Shown: piece after piece, positions 8,038 to 16,318 of the stretch
Position numbering within the stretch: the stretch's first letter is position 1
Layout: each line of letters opens with the position of its first letter
NCBI RefSeq assembly: GCF_003702705.1
Contig: NZ_QZMN01000005.1
Coordinates: forward strand, 1 to 64,000
From: Ornithinimicrobium cerasi
Lineage (GTDB): Bacteria; Actinomycetota; Actinomycetes; Actinomycetales; Dermatophilaceae
Direction: 5' to 3'
DNA: 64,000 nt
Translations under genes and position numbers: made by a program
Notes under the pieces: model-generated
What the model was told of the DNA's origin: nothing
The model's input: the letters and a program-made list of their open reading frames with translations, nothing else
Databases searched by the model: none

Positions 8038-8595
8038 ATGCTCCCCATCACAACGTTTCGGGCGCACATTGACGCGCTTCGAAACCAGCGAACCGGTTCG
8101 GGTGGGCGTCCCACTTGGACTGCGGTGGCGCTTTACTTAGTGCCTTTCGCAGCGGGCGTTTGGTCCTACGTCGCGACTTGGAACCTGTCGTCTTCGGTGG
8201 CCAACCTAATCGGTGGGTTCGCTCTGATTGCCGGCGTGCTAATGGCAGTATTTTCTCTTCTCGCTGGCTGGCGTCGAGAGTTGGAGAACCGAGCATCGAA
8301 GCGCCCTTCGTCGGAATCGTGGGCCCGGCGTGAGGTTCATGCGGCGGTTGCCCACACACTGGTTGGAGTTTGGGCGTCCGTAGTGGCGGCCATCATGGTG
8401 ATTCTCCTGGGTGCGTTGCCTGCTGAATCGTCGGTCGAGCAACTGGTCAACGCCGGAGTCGCGGGTCTGGGGGTCTATATTGCCCTGCTGATAATGGTGA
8501 TCGTTAACGCCCTACACGCGGGCTATGAGGCTTCCATTGATCTCGATTTGCTTGAGCGCGACAAGCAGGAGCGGGACCAGAGAAGCGAGGTCTAG
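8038..8595 (+). CDS. Four-helix membrane protein, second gene of the unknown operon
   Basis: A 185-residue protein with AGGAGG about 10 bases before ATG 8038. Four hydrophobic segments are visible, at about residues 25-45, 52-73, 102-125 and 138-159. They form two hairpins separated by a basic, soluble loop of about 28 residues (WRRELENRASKRPSS). The C-terminus is highly charged (LDLLERDKQERDQRSEV), probably cytoplasmic. No family is recognised. Co-transcription with the 340-residue protein is implied by the 22-bp gap. Small multi-helix proteins in such pairs often act as membrane effectors, for example KwaA of Kiwa is a four-helix protein, but I see no sequence relation. Confidence 0.7.
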   Translation: MLPITTFRAHIDALRNQRTGSGGRPTWTAVALYLVPFAAGVWSYVATWNLSSSVANLIGGFALIAGVLMAVFSLLAGWRRELENRASKRPSSESWARREVHAAVAHTLVGVWASVVAAIMVILLGALPAESSVEQLVNAGVAGLGVYIALLIMVIVNALHAGYEASIDLDLLERDKQERDQRSEV

Positions 8596-8598
8596 ATA

Positions 8599-8910
8599 GT
8601 GGTGAAGGGGTGGGCCACCGGTGTGGTTGAGTTCGGCTCTGAGTTTCCACCAAAAACCGTGTGGCGGTCCGAGTGTCTCGCTCACGGCTGGGACCTTGGC
8701 GGGAACAGCGGCACGTCCATCTTTCCACCTCCCCTAGAGCTCCGTCAGCGCTGCGCAGGTAGTACCGTCGCCAAAGCGAGGGTGGACCTCTTCGACATCA
8801 TTTGCTCCGGTGCAGGGGACGAAGATGTTGACCTTCGTTCGGTGTGTCACTCTATAGGCATTCTGGGGCCGCCTAATCGCACGCGGGTGCGCCCGACTAT
8901 TGTGGCTTGA
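8599..8910 (+). CDS. Possible third small gene of the unknown operon
   Basis: A 103-residue frame beginning at GTG 8599, three bases after the stop of the membrane protein gene, with GAGG about 9 bases upstream. It contains segments such as VDLFDIICSGAGDEDVDLRSV and several cysteines, and has no membrane helix. Codon use is mixed, with no decisive third-position bias. Its tight spacing argues for a real gene; its length and lack of recognisable domain argue against. A start at GTG 8602 is equally possible. Confidence 0.35.
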   Translation: MVKGWATGVVEFGSEFPPKTVWRSECLAHGWDLGGNSGTSIFPPPLELRQRCAGSTVAKARVDLFDIICSGAGDEDVDLRSVCHSIGILGPPNRTRVRPTIVA

Positions 8911-8983
8911 TATCCCTGCCGCCATGAAGGTGTGCGTAGCCACTAGCCACAGAAGGCAACGCCTGGGCATCGAGGCCTATCCC

Positions 8984-9001
8984 GACGTCTGTACAGACGT
9001 C
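8984..9001. promoter_or_regulatory. Perfect 18-bp palindrome
   Basis: GACGTCTGTACAGACGTC is fully self-complementary. It lies in the 160-bp gap between the unknown operon and the end of the relaxase gene. It may be an operator or the stem of a terminator; no T-tract follows. Confidence 0.5.
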
Positions 9002-9070
9002 CGGTCATCGGCGGTACAGCAATGTATCGACCACGGCGGTGCTTAGGGGACGCCGTCCGCTGCGGATCGG

Positions 9071-12000
9071 TCATCGGGTGGGGCCCGGAACCTCGCGCGA
9101 AGGACCCTCGAAAGTGTGATGTTCTGCGCGTCGCTGGCTGGCTCGGAGGCGCTCACCCGCAGCATTTGGCGTGGGCCTGCGGACAACCGGAGATGGCGCG
9201 GTCAGTCGCCGGGCCAGCCTGGCTTGGTGCCTCGCTGCTTCGGGCTCTTTCATGGGCGGCCCGGTGGGGTCGGCGTCGGTGGGTGGGATGCCATGGGCGG
9301 CTCGCCAGACCGCGAGGTCGCCGATCAGGCGGTCGTGAGCGTGCCGCGGTAGTGCGCGCCGCCAGGAGACGCGGTCGGGCGCTGCTGACTGCTGCGCCTC
9401 GCCGGCAACCCGTTGCTTGAGATCTTCGACGCGCTCGGTCAGGCGGTCAAGGTAGTCACGCACATCTGGTGCCTCTCGAAGCGCCAGCGGGACGTCGGGG
9501 AGCCAGGGCAGGGGGGCGTTCCGGTGAGATGGTGGGGTGGTGCCGCTGACGCGCCAGGAGAGGGCGGCGGCAGGGTCGTCGGCCTCGAGCAGGCTCTGCC
9601 TGCCGCGGTACCAGGTGGCCTCCTCGATCACGGCCAGAGGTGCGGTTCCGTCGACCCAGCGCAGCGCGAGCTGGCCGCGCAGGTGCGGGTAGGCCGGCTG
9701 CTCTATGAGACCCGGTAGCCACCGCTCGAGCGCGTCGTCCAGGTCCGCCATGCGCTCGCGTCCGAGGTGCTGCTGGGCCAGGACCGGTAGCGCGTCCTGG
9801 TAGGCCAGCACCGCTTGGCGCAGCAGCTGAGCCGCGTCGCCGCTCTCGACGGTCGTGGCGGACAGCGCACGGCCGTCCCGGGCGAGGATGTCGGTGAGCA
9901 CCTGCCGCGGCTCCATCGCCGTGTCCTGCACCTCGGGCCCGACACCGTCCAGCGAGGCGGGAGGCGTGGCGAGGTAGAGGTGGTTGGTCTGGCGGCCGCG
10001 GGAGAGCGCTACGTACAGCGCCTGACGGGTCTCCGTGCCGGTCAGGACGGTGTGGGAGGTGTCGACGGTCGCGCCCTGGGCTCCGTGGATGGTGCTGGCA
10101 TACCCCAGCTGGACGTGCTCGGCCACGTACCCGGCCGGCAGGGTGACGTGAGCCGGCCTGCTGACACGCCCGACACGGTGGCGCTCGACCAGGACGGCGC
10201 CGTGAGGATGGACTTCGACGACGTGCCATCGGTCGCCGTTCTTGACCCAGGAGCCGTCCCGGTCGCGCAGGGTTCGGTCGTTGCGGCGGGTGATGATCGT
10301 GTCCCCGGCACTGGCGCGGGTGCCGTCGCCCAGCGTCACCTCACGTCCGGGCGGTTGTCCGGTGCTGTCGAGGCGGTCCTGCCGGGCGCGCTGGTTCAGC
10401 TCACAGACGGTGTCCCGGGTCGCGGCCAGCAGCAGGCTGGACAGCCCGACCTGCTGGTCCGCATTCCAGGCGGCGTACGCCGCCTCGACCACCTCCCCGG
10501 TGTCACCGGCGTGGACCCGGCCGTGGTCGTGGTAGTGGTCCAGGACGGCGGGGTCGCCGTCGCGGATCGCAAGGGTGGCCGCGCCTTCGGCCGGGTCGGT
10601 GAACCGGTGCAGCTCGGTGAGGGTGACGGTGGAGCCGTGCGCGTGCCCCTGCTCGGCCAAGTCTCGAAAGATCCCGCCGGCCGCGACGGCGGCCAGCTGC
10701 TGGTCGTCCCCGACCAGCCGGACACTGCCTCCGACGTCGACGACCTGCCGGACCACGGCCACCAGGTCGCGGGTGCCGGCCATCCCGGCCTCGTCGATCA
10801 GCACCAACGTCCCCGGCCCCACACCGTGGATTGCGTCACCTCCGTGGTCGGCGGCCGAGTGGCCAGCTGTGCTGGTCTGGTGGAGGTACTTAGCGAGGGT
10901 GTCGGCGCCGATGCCTGTGGCGCTTCCCAGCTCCTCGGCCGCGACCGCGGTCGGGGCCAGACCCAGGACCGTGCCGCCGGAGGCCTCCCAGGCCCGGGCC
11001 AGCACGCGCAGCGCAGCGGTCTTGCCCGCCCCTGCCGGGGCGAGGGCGACCTGCACCCGGCACCCGCTCATGGCAAGGGTGCGGACCATCGTCGCTTGCG
11101 ACCGATCCAGGCTCGGCCCATCTCCACTCTGGGCAGCCAGGACGTCCTCCACGAGGACCAGGTTGGCCTGTCGGCCGTCGCGCCGGAGGCCCAGCGCGAG
11201 CAGCTCCTCCTCGGCGGCCAGGATCGCCTTCGAGGTGTAGGCCTGGCCGCCGTGCACCGTGTGCGCAGACTGCCCGTCCGGGCGGCGCAGCACCTCAGGT
11301 TCGCCCAACTGCGGCGGTACTCCGACCGGCACCGAGAACCCCTGCAGGACCCAACGCTCGACCTCCCGCCCGTGCTCCTCGAGCCGCGCCAGCGGCACCT
11401 GCGCGGTCCGGAGCTGGCGTAGCGCCTCGGCACGCACATGCCACACCTGCCACGTCGCCCGCGACCCCTCCAACACCTTCACGACACGCGCGGCGACCAC
11501 CTGGGGACGCACGTCCCCACCCCGCCGCTGCCGGAGGTGTCCCGGCAGCGTCCCCACCCGATGACCTGCAGAGATACCCGTCTCTGGGCCGCGTCCCCGG
11601 TTGCGTCCCCACCCCGCCCCCACCGCCGATGCGACCATCTCCTCCGGGCTGCGTCCGTCGTGGGCTAGCACGGTGGTGGCCTGCGCGCGCCAGGTCTGGC
11701 GTTGGTCGGCCTCGGAGCGGGGTTCGTGCTTGTCCGGTCGCGTCTCCAGGTTCGCCTGCTGCGCCAGCGCCAACGACTCAATCGTGGTCGGTGCCCGGCT
11801 GTGGTCGGCACGGAAGGCCGAGGCGAGCTCGCGCTGCCGGGCCTCGATCACCTGCCGCCGCGATGACCAGGCACTGAGCAGGGCCGGGGTGACACCGTCG
11901 ATCTCCCGCACCGGACGCTTGCCCTCCATCCCCGGGCGGTCGACGAACCTGACCCCGAGGCGGTCCACGAGCCCGGCCTCCAGGTGGGTGTTGTAGTGCT

Positions 12001-12874
12001 CGGAGGCCATCACCTTGGCCTTGAACAGCATCCGCCCGTCCAACGTCAACCACCGCCCGCCCTCCTCCGGCAGGGACTGCACCTTGTTCGAGACTACGAC
12101 GTGGGTGTGCAGATCCGGGTCCCCGGTGCGCGAGTCGCGGTGGTCGAACGCCGCCGCCACCAACCCCACCACGGGGACCTGACGGATCCCGCCCTTGCCC
12201 ACCCTCGTGAACGCGACCTCACGCTCCAGCAGCGCCAGCGTGGCGCGGACCGCGTCCTGGTGCGCGGCCTCCACCTGCTGGGCGACGTCGGTCGGGGCCA
12301 GGGCCCACAGGGCCGAGACCGACTTCACCGGCGAGAACGTCAGGTCGAACCCGGCCACCGGCACCTGCGCCGGCCGCGACGCCTTCGCCACGAACCTCGT
12401 CAGCTCGGCCTCGTCCACGGGTGCCCGGCCGTGCCGCTGCTCGAACGCCTCCCGGGCGACCTGCGTCCTGATTGCAGCCCGCTCCTCCGCCGGGATGGAG
12501 GCGTTCCACGCCAGCCCGCGGCTGGTGTTGTGCTCGCTGAACGCCCGCGCCGTCACCTGCCGCAGCGTCGTGGCGTCGAACGTCGGAAACGCCCGGCCCA
12601 GCTGGCCCCACCTGCGCGCGGCGGCCTCGGGTTCGTCGGAGCGGGGGTGGCGGCCCTGCCCGAACAGCAGCTTCATCTGCTCCTCGGTCACCACGTCACC
12701 CTCGGTCAGATCCAACCCGGCCAGGCCGGTGCCCAGCCAGCGACCCGGCGTCTCACCCTTCTCCTCGTAGTAGGAGGCGAGGCCGACCTGCCGCTTCTCG
12801 GTGGCGTCGTGGGCCGCGACCTGCTTCGTCAGGTACTTGTACCCGCTGCCCGCGGCGAGCTTGTGCAACGTCAT
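9071..12874 (-). CDS. MobF-family relaxase/helicase (TraA-like)
   Basis: A 1267-residue conjugative relaxase. The N-terminal TrwC-type domain begins MTLHKLAAGSGYKYLTKQ, with candidate catalytic tyrosines at about 12-14 and in LASYYEEKG. The metal-binding histidine triad follows in FDHRDSRTGDPDLHTHVVV at about 243-261. A RecD-like helicase follows, with Walker A APAGAGKTAAL near 615 and Walker B VLIDEAGMAGT near 690. It nicks and unwinds DNA at an origin of transfer during mobilisation. The start at 12874 matches the family N-terminus; an in-frame extension to 12949 is rejected. It lies next to excisionase and integrase genes, transcribed divergently. No other transfer genes are in the window. 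Confidence 0.92.
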   Translation of the reverse strand: MTLHKLAAGSGYKYLTKQVAAHDATEKRQVGLASYYEEKGETPGRWLGTGLAGLDLTEGDVVTEEQMKLLFGQGRHPRSDEPEAAARRWGQLGRAFPTFDATTLRQVTARAFSEHNTSRGLAWNASIPAEERAAIRTQVAREAFEQRHGRAPVDEAELTRFVAKASRPAQVPVAGFDLTFSPVKSVSALWALAPTDVAQQVEAAHQDAVRATLALLEREVAFTRVGKGGIRQVPVVGLVAAAFDHRDSRTGDPDLHTHVVVSNKVQSLPEEGGRWLTLDGRMLFKAKVMASEHYNTHLEAGLVDRLGVRFVDRPGMEGKRPVREIDGVTPALLSAWSSRRQVIEARQRELASAFRADHSRAPTTIESLALAQQANLETRPDKHEPRSEADQRQTWRAQATTVLAHDGRSPEEMVASAVGAGWGRNRGRGPETGISAGHRVGTLPGHLRQRRGGDVRPQVVAARVVKVLEGSRATWQVWHVRAEALRQLRTAQVPLARLEEHGREVERWVLQGFSVPVGVPPQLGEPEVLRRPDGQSAHTVHGGQAYTSKAILAAEEELLALGLRRDGRQANLVLVEDVLAAQSGDGPSLDRSQATMVRTLAMSGCRVQVALAPAGAGKTAALRVLARAWEASGGTVLGLAPTAVAAEELGSATGIGADTLAKYLHQTSTAGHSAADHGGDAIHGVGPGTLVLIDEAGMAGTRDLVAVVRQVVDVGGSVRLVGDDQQLAAVAAGGIFRDLAEQGHAHGSTVTLTELHRFTDPAEGAATLAIRDGDPAVLDHYHDHGRVHAGDTGEVVEAAYAAWNADQQVGLSSLLLAATRDTVCELNQRARQDRLDSTGQPPGREVTLGDGTRASAGDTIITRRNDRTLRDRDGSWVKNGDRWHVVEVHPHGAVLVERHRVGRVSRPAHVTLPAGYVAEHVQLGYASTIHGAQGATVDTSHTVLTGTETRQALYVALSRGRQTNHLYLATPPASLDGVGPEVQDTAMEPRQVLTDILARDGRALSATTVESGDAAQLLRQAVLAYQDALPVLAQQHLGRERMADLDDALERWLPGLIEQPAYPHLRGQLALRWVDGTAPLAVIEEATWYRGRQSLLEADDPAAALSWRVSGTTPPSHRNAPLPWLPDVPLALREAPDVRDYLDRLTERVEDLKQRVAGEAQQSAAPDRVSWRRALPRHAHDRLIGDLAVWRAAHGIPPTDADPTGPPMKEPEAARHQARLARRLTAPSPVVRRPTPNAAGERLRASQRRAEHHTFEGPSREVPGPTR

Positions 12875-13153
12875 CACGTATACCAAATGCGGCCGAGCGA
12901 GCCTCAGGGGTTCACGAGTTTCGCCGAGTGCACCAGGTGTGTCCTCCATCTGCTGCTGCTGGGTGTCGGTCGGTCGCGGACCTGCTCGGAAAAAAGTTTG
13001 AAGAAAGTGAGTCCCGGAGGGGGGTCTAGTCCGCTTATGGGGGGTAGGCAGGTTCGTCGTCCGGGTGGGTTATCCACAGGGACGGTCGAGTGCCTGTCTG
13101 GTCCGCACGGGATCTGGCCTACTGGAGGTTGGTCCCTGACGAAGGGAGTGGAC
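12875..13153. other. Divergent intergenic region of the mobile module, possible oriT
   Basis: A 279-bp gap between the divergent relaxase and excisionase genes. It holds G-runs and a short AT-rich patch (AAAAAAGTTTGAAGAAAG at about 12990-13007). It also has a DnaA-box match TTATCCACA at 13070-13078 and the ribosome binding site of the excisionase. MobF origins of transfer usually sit close to the relaxase gene, so oriT may be here, but I can identify no nic site. Confidence 0.35.
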
Positions 13154-13402
13154 ATGTCAACGATGGCAAGCGGGAGTCCGGAGCAGCGGCGCAAGGCGCC
13201 GGTCGGCCCGATCCAGCGGCGGTGGTACACCGTGGCCGAGGTCGCGGAGATGCTCGGCTACGGACCGACCAAGGTGCGGATGATGTGCATCAGCGGCGAC
13301 CTGCGCTCGCTGAAGGACGGTGGGTCGCGCCGCATCCTGCCGGCGTGGGTCGACGAGTACGTCGCCATGCGGGCCGCTGAGGCAGAGGCGGACTGGCCGT
13401 GA
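13154..13402 (+). CDS. Excisionase-like helix-turn-helix protein (MerR/HTH_17 type)
   Basis: An 82-residue protein with a winged-helix excisionase fold: WYTVAEVAEMLGYGPTKVRM at about residues 25-44, then CISGDLRSLKDGGSRRILPA. It binds DNA as a directionality factor for the integrase encoded next, with which it overlaps by 4 bp (GTGA). GAAGGGAG lies upstream of ATG 13154. Xis-Int pairs of this kind are standard in integrative elements of actinobacteria. A role as activator of relaxase transcription is also possible. Confidence 0.85.
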   Translation: MSTMASGSPEQRRKAPVGPIQRRWYTVAEVAEMLGYGPTKVRMMCISGDLRSLKDGGSRRILPAWVDEYVAMRAAEAEADWP

Positions 13403-14616
13403 GCCGGCGGGCGAACGGCGAGGGCTCGATCTACCCGTACCGGAACGGCTTCGCCGCGCACGTGTGGATCACCACCCCAGCGGGCCGGCGCCAGCGCAAG
13501 TCCGTCTACGGGAAGACCAGGGCCGAGGTCCACGAGAAGTGGCTGCGCCTGCACGAGCGGGCAAGGCGTGGCCCGGTCGTCCCGGTCTCGCCCAAGCTGC
13601 GCGACTTCCTCGAGCAGTGGCTGACGGAGACCGTTCGGCCCGGGCTCTCGCCGGCCACCGCGAGCAACTACGAGATGTTCACCCGGCTCTACATCGTCCC
13701 CGACCTGGGGGACCGCAGCCTCGAGAAGCTGGCGGTCCGCGACGTCCAGACCTGGGTCAACGAACTGAGGGTGCGCTGCCAGTGCTGCTTTCAGGGCAAG
13801 GACGCCGCCCGGCCGGAGCCGCAGTGCTGCGCGCGTGGGCAGTGCTGCCACGAGGTCGCGTCGGAGTGGACGGTCCATCAGGCGTGGCGGGTGCTCCGCG
13901 GGGCGCTGACCCAGGCGATGCGGGAGGAGCTTGTGTTCCGCAACGTGGCCGCGCTCGTACGCGTGCCCGTGCCCCGGGCGAAGCGATCAGCCGTGTGGTC
14001 GGTCGACGACGCGCGGCGCTTCCTCGAGTCCGCACGTGACGCCGGGGACGCGATGTATGCGGCCTACGTGCTGCTCCTCGTACTCGGGCTGCGGCGCGGG
14101 GAGGTGCTCGGCCTGGCGTGGGAGGACGTCGACCTGGAGCAGGGCGAGGCCTACATCGCCTGGCAGGTCCAGCGGGTCGACGGCCAGCTGCTCCGGCGGC
14201 GGACAAAGACCCCCTCCTCGGACGCGCCGCTGCCCCTGCCGGACATCGCGGTGCGGGCCCTCGAGCAGCACCGGGCCGAGGAGGAACGGCGACGGGTGGC
14301 CGCCGGCGACATGTGGGGCGACTGCGGCCTCGTCTTCACGACCCGCCTCGGCGACCCGCTCGACCCGCGCAACTTCCATACGGCGTTCAAGACCCGGGCA
14401 GGCAAGGCCGGCGTCCCGATTATCCCCGTGCACGCGACGAGGCGGACCTGCGCGAGCCTGCTCGTCGCGCTCGACGTGCACCCACGGGTGGCGATGGCGG
14501 TGCTCCGGCACAGCCGGATCTCGATGACCATGGAGGTCTACTCCCAGGTCTCGTCGCAGGCCACGCGCGAGGCACTGCGCGAGCTCGGCGGACGGCTGGG
14601 CGGCTCGGTTGGCTAG
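13399..14616 (+). CDS. Site-specific tyrosine integrase (pSAM2-like)
   Basis: A 405-residue tyrosine recombinase. The N-terminal arm-binding segment begins GEGSIYPYRNGFAAHVW and the core-binding domain spans about 65-180. Catalytic residues are Arg232 (GLRRGEV), His345 and Arg348 (HATRRTC), His371 (LRHSRISM) and Tyr381 (MEVYSQ). A cysteine-rich insertion at about residues 127-150 (RCQCCFQGK, then QCCARGQCC) is known from actinobacterial integrative element integrases and may bind metal. GTG 13399 overlaps the excisionase stop. No tRNA gene adjoins it, and no attachment-site duplication was found by eye. Confidence 0.92.
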   Translation: MSRRANGEGSIYPYRNGFAAHVWITTPAGRRQRKSVYGKTRAEVHEKWLRLHERARRGPVVPVSPKLRDFLEQWLTETVRPGLSPATASNYEMFTRLYIVPDLGDRSLEKLAVRDVQTWVNELRVRCQCCFQGKDAARPEPQCCARGQCCHEVASEWTVHQAWRVLRGALTQAMREELVFRNVAALVRVPVPRAKRSAVWSVDDARRFLESARDAGDAMYAAYVLLLVLGLRRGEVLGLAWEDVDLEQGEAYIAWQVQRVDGQLLRRRTKTPSSDAPLPLPDIAVRALEQHRAEEERRRVAAGDMWGDCGLVFTTRLGDPLDPRNFHTAFKTRAGKAGVPIIPVHATRRTCASLLVALDVHPRVAMAVLRHSRISMTMEVYSQVSSQATREALRELGGRLGGSVG

Positions 14617-14697
14617 ACCGGCTGTGGCCCCCTGTGCGACAACGAAGATGTCGCGGTTCGACGACAAATGCACATGTCGCGGTACTGTGATATTCCG

Positions 14698-14721
14698 AGA
14701 TGTCACAGATCTGTGACATCT
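14698..14721. promoter_or_regulatory. 24-bp palindromic operator upstream of hipB
   Basis: Bases 14698-14721 form a perfect palindrome built on ATGTCACAGA and TCTGTGACAT. It ends 20 bp before the hipB start, where a HipB dimer would repress. Two related half-site copies, ATGTCGCGGT, lie upstream at about 14648-14657 and 14674-14683. Confidence 0.75.
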
Positions 14722-14741
14722 ACGGTTGGGAGGTGGGTCGC

Positions 14742-15008
14742 ATGCTTAGGACGGTCCGAGACGTCGGTGCGGCGGTGCGCCGAGCACGCCGGGAGGCCGG
14801 GCTCACTCAGCAGGCTCTCGCGGACCGGGCGGGGGTCTCCCGCCAGTGGCTCTCCCGCGTGGAAGCGGGGAAGGGTCCCTCCGCCGAGATGGGCAAGGTG
14901 CTCGACGTCCTTGCCGCGCTCGGACTCGCGGTCGACCTGGTCACCACCCCCGTGGCCGAGGCCACGGACGATGACCCGTTTGCCGGTCTCTTCGAGGACG
15001 GCTCATGA
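14742..15008 (+). CDS. hipB: HipB-like XRE antitoxin/repressor
   Basis: An 88-residue protein with an XRE helix-turn-helix spanning about residues 10-62 (VRRARREAGLTQQALADRAG, then VSRQWLSRVEAGKG). HipB dimers bind operator palindromes and neutralise the HipA kinase. ATG 14742 is chosen because GGGAGG lies about 9 bases upstream. An in-frame ATG at 14700 falls inside the 24-bp operator palindrome. Its end overlaps hipA by 4 bp (ATGA), indicating translational coupling. The C-terminal tail (DDDPFAGLFED) is acidic. Confidence 0.88.
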   Translation: MLRTVRDVGAAVRRARREAGLTQQALADRAGVSRQWLSRVEAGKGPSAEMGKVLDVLAALGLAVDLVTTPVAEATDDDPFAGLFEDGS

Positions 15009-16300
15009 CGGCGTTCCTGAACGTCTACCTCGACGGCGTCCTTGCCGGACAGCTGGCGCAGACCCCTGGTGGGGCGTTTGCCTTTGCCTACGACAGTTCC
15101 TACACCGCCCGTGCCAACCCCACGCCGCTCTCGCTGTCGATGCCGCTGAGTGGGTCGCGGCACTCGAACCGTGTCGTCGCCGCCTGGCTCGAGGGGCTCC
15201 TCCCGGACAACCTCGCCGTGCGGGAGGAGTGGGCTCGTAGGTTTGAGGTGTCAGCGCGCAACCCGTTTGCCCTGCTTCGGCACGTCGGGCGCGATGCCGC
15301 GGGGGCCGTGCAGGTGCTTCCCGTCGACGTCGACCCACCGGATGCAGCTCGGCGCACGGGCGACGTCCGCCGGCTCACCGTAGACGAGCTCTCGGGTCTT
15401 CTTCTGCGCCTGACGGTGGGGGACCACGGCTGGGACGTCGGTGCCGGTTCCGGACGATGGAGCCTGGCGGGAGCGCAGAACAAGGTGGCGCTGCACCGCC
15501 TCGACGACGGCGGGTGGGGTGTTCCCCAGGACGCGACGCCGACGACGCACATCTTCAAGCCGACCCGCGCCGGCACCCGCTTCGAGGACCTGCACGTCAA
15601 CCAGTTCGTCTGCCTGCGTGCCGCGGGTCTGCTGGGCCTGCGCGTCGCCCGGGTGGACCTGGTCGACGTCGGCGGGGCCAAGACGCTGGTCTCCACCCGC
15701 TACGACCGCGGTCGCGGACAGGACGGGATGTGGTTGCGCCTCCATCAGGAAGACCTGCTGCAGGCCATGAGATACCCACCGACCAAGAAGTACCAGTCCG
15801 ACGGCGGCCCCAGCGTCAAGAACGTCGCCTCGCTCCTGTCGACGCTGACCCTCGCGGACCGCGATGCCGTGCGGTCGGCGTTCTTCGACGCCTTCGCCTT
15901 CAACGTCCTGGTGGGCGGGACCGACGCCCACGCGAAGAACTACTCCCTGCTCCTGCGCGGGCCACGGGTGGCCCTGGCACCCCTCTACGACGTCGCGTCC
16001 TATGCGCCGTACCTGAAGAGGGGCGAGGCGGTGCGGAGCTCGATGAAGGTGGGGCGCACCTGGCTCGTCCGCGACGTGACCGTCGAGGACTGGGCGGCGG
16101 TCGGCCTCTCCCTGGGTCTGCGCGCGACCGAAGCCGTGGATCGCGTGGAGCAGCTGCGCACGGGCCTGCCCGAGGCGGTGGTAGCAGCGGCTGAGGCCGC
16201 ACCCGCGCCCTTCGTCGAGGCCGCCCGCCGGGTCGCGACCGCCGTCGCTGCGCAGGGCCACCTCCAGGCTTCGCGTCTGCCGCGCGGACAGCTGAGTTGA
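15005..16300 (+). CDS. hipA: HipA-family serine/threonine kinase toxin
   Basis: A 431-residue protein with an N-terminal HipA_N domain (about 5-110) and a C-terminal kinase domain. Catalytic Asp307 and Asn312 lie in GGTDAHAKN, and metal-binding Asp329 lies in LYDVAS. WSLAGAQNK carries Ser153, in the position of the autophosphorylated serine of E. coli HipA. HipA toxins phosphorylate glutamyl-tRNA synthetase or other aminoacyl-tRNA synthetases and cause growth arrest. The gene is intact. It forms an operon with hipB and converges on the TetR gene. The module is probably part of the mobile region, though no boundary is visible. Confidence 0.9.
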   Translation: MTAFLNVYLDGVLAGQLAQTPGGAFAFAYDSSYTARANPTPLSLSMPLSGSRHSNRVVAAWLEGLLPDNLAVREEWARRFEVSARNPFALLRHVGRDAAGAVQVLPVDVDPPDAARRTGDVRRLTVDELSGLLLRLTVGDHGWDVGAGSGRWSLAGAQNKVALHRLDDGGWGVPQDATPTTHIFKPTRAGTRFEDLHVNQFVCLRAAGLLGLRVARVDLVDVGGAKTLVSTRYDRGRGQDGMWLRLHQEDLLQAMRYPPTKKYQSDGGPSVKNVASLLSTLTLADRDAVRSAFFDAFAFNVLVGGTDAHAKNYSLLLRGPRVALAPLYDVASYAPYLKRGEAVRSSMKVGRTWLVRDVTVEDWAAVGLSLGLRATEAVDRVEQLRTGLPEAVVAAAEAAPAPFVEAARRVATAVAAQGHLQASRLPRGQLS

Positions 16301-16318
16301 ATCAGTGCCGCGCCGGTC

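Noticed and set aside
6993-8595. Assigning the two-gene low-GC operon to Kiwa (KwaA/KwaB)
   Set aside because: Only the four-helix topology and gene sizes agree. Gene order is reversed and I recognise no DUF4868 pattern in the 340-residue protein.
12875-13153. A defined oriT nic site
   Set aside because: The position is suitable, but no sequence convincingly matching a known MobF nic region was found by eye.
14617-14697. An attachment-site duplication next to the integrase gene
   Set aside because: No tRNA gene or repeat of useful length was found on both sides of the module within the window.
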